From positions 1 through 7,305 of the forward strand of contig DIPB01000011.1 in NCBI GenBank assembly GCA_002426275.1: 7,305 bases of DNA, written 5' to 3'. The first letter of the stretch is position 1. Every line of letters starts with the position of its first letter. The notes below the pieces were generated by a model. That model had not been told where the DNA came from. It was given only the letters and a program-made list of their open reading frames with translations, and did no database searches. Shown piece after piece: positions 1-4,400 of this stretch. The stretch is from Firmicutes bacterium UBA5499 (GTDB lineage Bacteria; Bacillota; DTU084). The translations under genes were made by a program, and so were the position numbers.

Positions 1-1
1 T

Positions 2-215
2 ACGATAACTTTACACCAACTAATCGATCGGGACCAGTCCGGCGGGCAGAACAAGCTCACTGTCGAGGTGGAGATATCCGGGCATTCTTCGCATCTCGGA
101 CGAAGAGCTCAGCCGGACCATGCGCAAGCAGGCGGAGAATTGCGGCTTGACATTAAAGTGGAGTTAGGCGAGGGGAAAGGAGATAAACGTTTTTCCACCA
201 TTGCCGTTTTGGCCA
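2..215 (+). pseudogene. Remnant of a phenylacetate-CoA ligase-like C-terminus
   Basis: No intact gene is present, but pieces of a coherent protein appear in two frames. In the frame of base 2 the window opens with HQLIDRDQSGG and KLTVEVEIS. This resembles the C-terminal domain of PaaK-type phenylacetate-CoA ligases, where HYQL..DR is followed a few residues later by LTV.VEV. At about base 78 the sense moves to another frame (ISDEELSRTMRKQAENCGL, an amphipathic helix) and then returns to IKVELGEGKG, matching the VKVELVEPG strand near the end of that family. Two compensating frameshifts and no usable start mean it is decayed or badly sequenced. In the family this domain closes over the acyl-adenylate; PaaK activates phenylacetate or related aryl acids in the cytoplasm. 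The identification rests on short motifs and the rest of the gene lies outside the window, so it is tentative. Confidence 0.35.
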
Positions 216-239
216 GGATGGAGCTTACTCCGCGTGCAG

Positions 240-573
240 TTACACAGGATACCGGGCGGGCATATCAACTCCTTTATCCTGCCTCTTTATAACGCAGGGC
301 CTGGTCAGAAGAGCGGGGAAGATGAGAAATTTCATGCGGTCATTAAAATCAGCGTTCTCCTCTCCTGCATGCTCAGACGTCGTGGCTTTGTCTCAGTTTA
401 TGGCGTTGAAAAACTCGCTTATAGAGGCGGAGATGCGGCGTGATATGAAGTTCTCCTTCGGCGAGAAGATCCCGCCAGGATTTCAGCCAGTCTATATAGA
501 GCGTCTTTGCGTCGGTTTTTGACGGCTCATAAAAAGCACCTGCAATGATTATGGCAGTGCCGCTGTAGAAAAA
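240..573 (-). pseudogene. Decayed NYN-domain (DUF88/LabA-like) protein
   Basis: On the minus strand, 573 down to 373 encodes 66 residues without a start codon: FFYSGTA, then EPSKTDAKTLYIDWLKSW and LHITPHLRLYKRVF. A second frame, from about 395 to the stop at 240-242, continues with EENADFNDRMKFLIF and KRQDKGVDM. The order of a tyrosine-rich strand (FYSGT), a long helix ending in a WLKS-type turn, a short R-L-x-K-R strand and finally QxKGVDM matches the first half of NYN domains. These are PIN-like, metal-dependent ribonuclease folds in which KGVDV carries a catalytic Asp. The change of frame, the missing start and the early stop indicate a pseudogene. It converges with the remnant on the plus strand at about 240. 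The family call rests on pattern only and could be wrong; that this stretch was once coding on the minus strand is somewhat safer. Confidence 0.35.
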
Positions 574-677
574 TCATATATTTTCAAAGCGATGAAAAAA
601 CTTATGAAATTAGGATAGCATCTTCGGAAACGGCGATGGCGAACTCTCGGCGGGGGACTGGGCAACTGTCCCGAAAT

Positions 678-718
678 AAAAAAATGCCCTCGGCAATTCT
701 TATCGGAATGCCAAGGGC
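678..718 (-). terminator. Intrinsic terminator of the porin gene
   Basis: Read on the minus strand, GCCCTTGGCA pairs with TGCCGAGGGC, and a further TTC/GAA pair follows after a one-base bulge. The loop is about 6 nt and the stem is followed by seven T residues. It lies 80 nt after the porin stop codon, the expected position for its Rho-independent terminator. Confidence 0.85.
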
Positions 719-797
719 TTCAGAAGCGCCTAATGAGGACTCGCGTGCGGCGTTGCGAGAGGACGGCTGCCAGCCGCCCTCTTTTGCTCGCGCGTCT

Positions 798-2114
798 TTA
801 GAAGTTCAGATAGTAACCGGCAAAGAGCGCAAGGCCTTTGCTCTGAATCCAGCCCAGGCCATTGTCATCTTTCACGTCGTCTGTGTAGTACTTGGCGATA
901 AAATCAAGGCCAATGGGCGCTGTGTATTTGGCGCTGGCGCCGAAGACGGCCTGGTCGGCGAATTCAGCCACGCCTTCCAGCTCCACGTTCTTCAGGGCCA
1001 GGATGTCGCTGGTAACATTGCCGCGCAGGACAACCCTGCCCTTTACCTCGTCGCTGAACTGGAATTGATATTTGCCGTCAACCGGTGCAGCAGTTCCGCC
1101 AATCAAAGGATTAAACACCTTCAGTTTGGCGGACCAATTGCTTTGGGAGATGATAACCTGAGTGGAGTGTACGGCGCTGTCGTACGCGCCGCTGAGGTCG
1201 AAGCCTGCCAGGCTGGTGCTGGCAGAGAGGTTCAAACCGTTGACCCCTTTGTTCAAATCGTAAGGGTTTGGCACTACAAACGAGCCGTCGACTACGGACG
1301 GGGTCTGATCCCGGTAAGCATAGTCGTCGAAGAGCGCCGGCGAAAAATCACGGTAAGAAGCTCCCAGCTTCCAGCCGGGGACGCCTGCGTAGTTAACCGA
1401 TAAGTTATACCAGCCGTCGGGTGCGTCGCCGTTGCCGATGAACTGTCCGCTGAGGTCCAGATCCTGAACCGGAGACACGGAAGCTGTGAGATCGTAAGCC
1501 ACGGGCTCACCTAGCTTCACAAAGGTGGCGTCCAGCTTGATATCGTCGAAATCGCCTTTGAAATTTACGCCCAGAGTATTGTCTGCTTCAGGATCTTTTT
1601 TATCGAACACATAGAAAGCCCGGGCTCCGATTGGTCCCAGCTTGACGTCATCCAAGGCGACGCCGTTGATGTTCTCATACAGCCAGCTGCCGTTATCATA
1701 TTCCCTGGTATCATACCCAAACCAAGCGACGAAAGGAGAGTATTTAACGTCGACAGAGCCCAAGGTCAGCTTCACAGGCGCGGCGCCTTCCCAGAGGCTG
1801 CCTGTGGACTGGGCATAAGCGTAATAGGTATTATCATAACCATAATCTACATCACCGAAGGATAACTCCCCGTTATACCAGTCGCTGAGGGTTTCCGACT
1901 CATCGGAATAAAAGCGGGCGCCATAGACGCCGGTGACGTTCCCCTGCAGCTTGCTTTCCAGGCCCAGCTGAAGGTAAGTAGTGCCCAGAGGATTATCTTG
2001 ATCGGTCAGATATCCGATCTCAGTGCCAAAGAAACCTTTCACCTCAACCGGAGCTGCGAAAGCTGCTCCTGCCAGCGTCAGGCTTAAGAACAAGCCTAAA
2101 ATAATTTTTTTCAT
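798..2114 (-). CDS. Outer-membrane beta-barrel porin, putative
   Basis: Encodes 438 residues. Residues 1-20 are a Sec signal peptide: KK, a hydrophobic core, then AFA before APVEVKG, with predicted cleavage after residue 20. The mature part alternates hydrophobic and polar residues, is rich in Tyr, Gly and Asp and lacks Cys. It reads as repeated strand-turn units (for example YLQLGLESKL, TGVYGARFY, LALFAGYYLNF) and ends in Phe, the C-terminal aromatic signal used by the BAM complex. This supports an integral outer-membrane barrel, probably a general diffusion porin; substrate and strand number cannot be read from sequence. No SLH domain is present, unlike many Negativicute porins. The start is fixed by GAGAGG at 2124-2129 (minus strand), 9 nt upstream of ATG. 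It is monocistronic apart from a possible overlapping leader ORF and ends in a strong terminator. Base composition resembles the helicase gene. Confidence 0.85.
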   Translation of the reverse strand: MKKIILGLFLSLTLAGAAFAAPVEVKGFFGTEIGYLTDQDNPLGTTYLQLGLESKLQGNVTGVYGARFYSDESETLSDWYNGELSFGDVDYGYDNTYYAYAQSTGSLWEGAAPVKLTLGSVDVKYSPFVAWFGYDTREYDNGSWLYENINGVALDDVKLGPIGARAFYVFDKKDPEADNTLGVNFKGDFDDIKLDATFVKLGEPVAYDLTASVSPVQDLDLSGQFIGNGDAPDGWYNLSVNYAGVPGWKLGASYRDFSPALFDDYAYRDQTPSVVDGSFVVPNPYDLNKGVNGLNLSASTSLAGFDLSGAYDSAVHSTQVIISQSNWSAKLKVFNPLIGGTAAPVDGKYQFQFSDEVKGRVVLRGNVTSDILALKNVELEGVAEFADQAVFGASAKYTAPIGLDFIAKYYTDDVKDDNGLGWIQSKGLALFAGYYLNF

Positions 2115-2218
2115 CAGTAAATTCCTCTCTTTCTAAAATACGATGCGTTCGTTTGGAGAGTGTCTGCATTTCCTCTCCGCTTTTTGTGCTCCCCACTGCC
2201 AGCATAGAGCGATTTCAT
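2114..2218 (-). CDS. Possible 34-codon leader ORF coupled to the porin
   Basis: On the minus strand an ATG at 2216-2218 opens a 34-codon frame (MKSLYAGSGEHKKRRG... ending RKRGIY). Its TGA overlaps the porin ATG as TGATG, the arrangement of translationally coupled genes. An AGGAAAGGAG stretch lies directly before it, although the best part of that site is too close to ATG to be ideal. The peptide is very basic and has no recognisable domain or signal peptide. A 6-bp inverted repeat (GGAGAG at 2155-2160, CTCTCC at 2173-2178) lies inside it. It may be a leader peptide or simply an open stretch of 5' UTR; the overlap is the only strong point in its favour. Confidence 0.2.
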   Translation of the reverse strand: MKSLYAGSGEHKKRRGNADTLQTNASYFRKRGIY

Positions 2219-2235
2219 CTCCTTTCCTGTGACAG

Positions 2236-2262
2236 TATTTTCTTCACCAAAGATTCGACAGA
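2236..2262 (-). repeat. TCTGTCGAATC direct repeat, copy 1
   Basis: On the minus strand this reads TCTGTCGAATC, then TTTGGTGAAGAAAATA. It matches copy 2 at 22 of 24 aligned positions with one 3-base indel. It lies about 120 bases upstream of the porin start and points toward it. TATAAA lies 6 nt upstream on the same strand, so the motif could sit at a transcript start, but no -35 box was found. Confidence 0.6.
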
Positions 2263-2348
2263 GCGAACTTTATATGTGAATCATAGCCTGGGGACGATCG
2301 GTGTAGAAATACACGCGATGCGTTTTTGGCAGAATTGGATGGGGGATT

Positions 2349-2392
2349 ATTTAATAGAACGTGGGAAGACTGCTACCCACGTTCTGTTAAAT
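2349..2392. repeat. 17-bp inverted repeat with 10-nt loop
   Basis: ATTTAATAGAACGTGGG pairs with CCCACGTTCTGTTAAAT across a 10-nt loop, with all 17 positions paired (one T-G wobble). There is no T-run after the stem on either strand, so it is not a classical intrinsic terminator. It could be a transcript-stabilising hairpin, an operator or a mobile-element remnant end. Confidence 0.7.
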
Positions 2393-2533
2393 CTGCTGAT
2401 CTTGTCGGTAAAGATTATTTTTTCCACATCTTAAAATCGAAAAACGCTTTGGTTTCAAGTTTACGCCACGGATAGAAACTTTCAAGGCTTTTCGTGTCAA
2501 GTAAAGATGCGTGAGACTGGGATCGTGGGAATA

Positions 2534-2556
2534 TATTTTCACTAATGATTCGACAG
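2534..2556 (-). repeat. TCTGTCGAATC direct repeat, copy 2
   Basis: Same orientation as copy 1 and about 300 bases farther upstream of the porin. The shared core is TCTGTCGAATC, followed by TT, then GTGAA and GAAAATA with a 3-base deletion. Sequence outside the core differs, so this is a short dispersed or regulatory element and not a recent long duplication. Confidence 0.6.
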
Positions 2557-2858
2557 AATTAAGTCTTCTCCTCCCAATTTGAAAAATTAATTTCTGTAAA
2601 ATCTACGTAATATGTTTGTTAACATTTGAACAAAGCTAAGAAGCGCAAAGATTTAAAGGCCCAAAAGCGTTTTTAAGTGAAAATTGTATAATAATGAATC
2701 AAAAATTTGAGACGCTGCTGATTAACCGCAGAAAAAGCTGCTAACCAGGAAATAGAACTTCTGATTGCGCATAATTAAACGGCAAGGATCAGCTGCCCGG
2801 TTTCTTCGTGATCTTATGGCGATGATTCCACTGCAGAAACCCATATCCAAACGCAATA

Positions 2859-2894
2859 GTGGGGACGGACCTCCCCTTTTAGTAGCAAAAGGGG
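2859..2894. repeat. REP-like hairpin element
   Basis: Begins GTGGGGACGGACC and contains a perfect 8-bp stem, CCCCTTTT (2873-2880) with AAAAGGGG (2887-2894), around a 6-nt loop. An alternative stem, GGGGA (2861-2865) with TCCCC (2872-2876), shares the same C residues, so the two folds are mutually exclusive. The GTGGGGACGG opening resembles REP-type palindromes seen in anaerobic Firmicutes; this is from memory of the family pattern. No REP-associated transposase is present here. Confidence 0.4.
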
Positions 2895-3032
2895 CTCGCA
2901 AGGCAGCAAATATGAATGTTTCGATAAAAATGTGGGGATTTATTTCAAGTTCATCTTTATAAACTGACTTTTCGCGGCGGAATCACGGCAATGATTTTTG
3001 CGATTGCAGGGAACTATAGAGGAGAGGACGCT

Positions 3033-3439
3033 TTCTTGCTAGTGCAGTAAACCAAGGATCGGGACAAATTTTTCCTCATCGGCGGCCAGCGCGTCAGCAC
3101 CGCGAATATTCCAGCCCATTTCCCGGGAAAATCATCATCGAGTGAGAGCGCATTTACGCTGAAAACTTGAACAAAGCCCAGCGGCATGGACGCATTGCCC
3201 CCGATAATTTCACGCCGTATCCCCAAAATCAGCTGTTGGCTCGTTTCTTCGTGAACATAGGACGCGGCAAACTAAGCTCCGGTGCCAGAGACCTTTCTCG
3301 CTACACCAAGATTTACTCTCAGTGGATTACCAACATGAAGCAAGAGAGCATACAGGCAAATCAGAAGGAAGAGTCAAACGTTTTGGAAGCCGGCGGCGAG
3401 CGGAAAAGTAGACGGTACCGCTTGGCAAAAAAAGTCTGA
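3033..3439 (+). pseudogene. Broken AlbA_2/Schlafen-type ATP-binding protein (C-terminal part)
   Basis: Pieces in two frames line up in family order. From 3057 RDKFF corresponds to the LRDKIFRE motif. HREYSSPFPGKIIIE follows from 3097, then an in-frame TGA at 3143-3145. After it, ERIYAENLNKAQRHGRI and DNFTPYPQNQLLARFFVNIG lead to SSGARDLSRYTKIYS. These match the characteristic stretch of AlbA_2-domain proteins (annotated as putative ATP-binding or RecG-like transcriptional regulators): NALIHREY, then EN.N....G.I...NFTP.PKNP.IA.FF..IG and LGSGVRNLYKYTKIYS. After KIYS the resemblance stops, and the open frame runs to a TGA at 3439. The N-terminal AlbA_2 nucleic-acid-binding part was not found. 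A stop, a frameshift and the missing start show it is dead. In the family such proteins are linked to regulation and phage defence; no function is claimed here. The family call is firm. Confidence 0.75.
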
Positions 3440-3467
3440 GAGAGGATTGAGACGATGTTGCTAATTC

Positions 3468-3914
3468 TTATTTGGCATGTGCCTTTTCCAACGCGTTTTC
3501 CGCCGCCTTCAGATGAATCTTGGAAGAGATTGTCGCGCCGCTGATGGTGTCCACCTGCAAAGACTGGGCGGCGATTACCCTGTCGAAAAGATCGTTGATG
3601 GACTGGCCGGCTGTGATCTTAATCAGCTGCTTTCGACCAGCCAGAAGCCCTTCTGTCACTTTGATCTTCGAGACCTTCCCTTGGGATACTGTTACCAGCA
3701 CTTTAGCGTTCCTAAAGCTATCTTTGGTGCCCGTGTATGTTCCAATATAGGTACCGTCGCGCAGATTTGAGAAATCTTCCTTGCCAATGACGAGATTTAG
3801 TCCTTCTCGCCGTCCGGGTTCGGAAAGGACCACTAATAACACCGCGCCCACCGCGACAGTGCCGATAATCGTTAAAACGATCCGTATTTTTCCCACGTTC
3901 TTTTTAATTTTCAT
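3468..3914 (-). CDS. Membrane-anchored FMN-binding domain protein
   Basis: Encodes 148 residues. A basic N-terminus (MKIKKNVGKIR) precedes one membrane helix at about 11-30. The rest is a single FMN_bind domain: RDGTYIGTYTG (52-62), the strand VLVTVSQGKVSKIKV (72-86), and VDTISGATISSK (121-132). DxxSGAT (Asp122 to Thr128) is the recognition motif of the flavin transferase ApbE, which links FMN covalently to the final Thr, as in NqrC and RnfG. The orientation implies an extracytoplasmic flavin domain tethered to the membrane and carrying electrons, though partner and acceptor are unknown. No Nqr, Rnf or ApbE gene is in view. The start is supported by AAGGAGA at 3922-3928 (minus strand), 7 nt before ATG. 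Only a weak stem (GTCT/AGAC) before seven T residues lies downstream near 3430, so its terminator is uncertain. Confidence 0.9.
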   Translation of the reverse strand: MKIKKNVGKIRIVLTIIGTVAVGAVLLVVLSEPGRREGLNLVIGKEDFSNLRDGTYIGTYTGTKDSFRNAKVLVTVSQGKVSKIKVTEGLLAGRKQLIKITAGQSINDLFDRVIAAQSLQVDTISGATISSKIHLKAAENALEKAHAK

Positions 3915-3968
3915 AGCGCGCTCTCCTTACGTTTACTCATTTACAGGGTTTGAGGATCTCCTCTCAAG

Positions 3969-3989
3969 GTGAGACGAGAAGATAGTTTT
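3969..3989. repeat. 21-bp direct repeat, copy 1 (upstream of FMN-binding gene)
   Basis: Matches copy 2 at 19 of 21 positions; the shared core is GAGAAGATAGTTTT. It lies 55 bases upstream of the FMN-binding start. It may be an operator for that gene. Its GAGAAG also pairs with CTTCTC at 4007-4012, which is followed by ATTTTTTATTT, so a plus-strand terminator-like fold (with an inner GTTTTC/GAAAGC stem) is possible, although no plus-strand gene lies just upstream. Confidence 0.55.
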
Positions 3990-4105
3990 CCCTAACGAAA
4001 GCTTTCCTTCTCATTTTTTATTTAGCGCGGCATCGTTATACGCGCTTGCCAAGGTAGGAAAGAAGAACATTGCCGGAGGAGGAAAACAAAGCGAGCCTGA
4101 TAGAC

Positions 4106-4126
4106 GTAAGATGAGAAGATAGTTTT
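4106..4126. repeat. 21-bp direct repeat, copy 2
   Basis: Reads GTAAGATGAGAAGATAG then TTTT, the same orientation as copy 1 and 137 bases away. It lacks the downstream pairing partner of copy 1, which favours the sequence itself, and not a hairpin, as the conserved element. Confidence 0.55.
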
Positions 4127-4184
4127 TATTGTGTGGGAAAAGGATTTTGCCTCTTCAATGGTTAAATAATTAAATGGGGGGAAT

Positions 4185-4340
4185 ATGTTTTGGGGGAAAA
4201 GCGAAATGTTTTTGGACTTAGGCTCTGACGTGCAACGGAGCTTTATAGCTCTTTGGGGAAATGGAATATCGCGCTGCGTGCAGCGCCGAATTTGCAGACG
4301 GGAAGTCTGTATTTTTTTTGCCGGTCCGTTTGACAGTTGA
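4185..4340 (+). CDS. Doubtful 51-codon ORF before the helicase
   Basis: ATG at 4185 after a G-run opens 51 codons (MFWGKSEMFLDLGSDVQ... ending AGPFDS). The first 28 residues loosely recall the start of MreB-family proteins (MF....IGIDLG, then GKGI), so it may be a remnant of such a gene. However, the frame runs through a terminator-like hairpin and the helicase -35 region, which argues against a functional gene. Apart from this, the repeats and hairpins, nothing else was recognised between 3915 and 4400. Confidence 0.12.
   Translation: MFWGKSEMFLDLGSDVQRSFIALWGNGISRCVQRRICRREVCIFFAGPFDS
4293..4319 (+). terminator. Intrinsic terminator just upstream of the helicase promoter
   Basis: TGCAGAC pairs with GTCTGTA (one G-T wobble) around a GGGAA loop and is followed by eight T residues. 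Two further hairpins precede it: GAGCT/AGCTC at 4238-4251 and GCGCTGC/GCAGCGC at 4271-4286. It would stop any plus-strand transcript before the helicase promoter, insulating it, or it could be the end of a small structured RNA. Confidence 0.6.
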
Positions 4341-4362
4341 GAGCGAAAGCACGCGTTATAAT
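4330..4362 (+). promoter_or_regulatory. Candidate promoter of the helicase operon
   Basis: A perfect TTGACA (4330-4335) and a perfect TATAAT (4357-4362) are separated by 21 nt, longer than the usual 17. A TTGAGA at 4337-4342 gives a 14-nt spacer. TATAAT predicts a start near 4369, giving a short leader of about 30 nt. The over-long spacing would fit an activator-dependent promoter; it is otherwise only suggestive. Confidence 0.5.
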
Positions 4363-4400
4363 TAAATTAAGCTCGGATGAGAATTTCAGGAGGGATGAAG

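Larger units (their letters stand above)
2219..3032. other. Gene-free, AT-richer region with repeats
   Basis: No convincing intact gene was found on either strand over about 800 bases. The stretch holds the two TTCGACAGA repeats, a long inverted repeat and a REP-like element, each listed separately. A TATAAT at 2688-2693 is followed at once by ATG and 16 codons (MNQKFETLL...), after which an adjacent frame continues TAEKAANQEIELLIAHN. This could be the start of another decayed gene but matches nothing I recognise. A perfect TTGACA lies on the minus strand near 2500 without a good -10 partner. Confidence 0.5.

Noticed and set aside
636..1403. 255-codon plus-strand open frame
   Set aside because: It lies antisense to the porin, crosses the porin terminator, has no ribosome binding site and no recognisable domain.
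2153..2434. 93-codon plus-strand open frame
   Set aside because: Overlaps the porin upstream region, the repeat and the long inverted repeat; no ribosome binding site or homology.
2470..2510. Minus-strand promoter with TTGACA
   Set aside because: The -35 is perfect but the sequence 17 nt on (TTCTAT) is a poor -10.
2765..2962. 65-codon plus-strand open frame
   Set aside because: Runs through the REP-like hairpins and has no start signal; at most a remnant frame.
3237..3260. Insertion-sequence ends around the repeated GTTTCTTCGTGA
   Set aside because: The repeated words are in direct orientation, lie inside a coding remnant and have no transposase between them.
3420..3460. Terminator for the FMN-binding gene
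   Set aside because: Seven T residues are present on the minus strand but the preceding stem is only 4 bp (GTCT/AGAC) with a long loop; too weak to list.
4377..4400. Upstream ATG of the helicase at 4377
   Set aside because: The AGGAGG lies downstream of it and is optimally placed for the ATG at 4401; no ribosome binding site precedes 4377.
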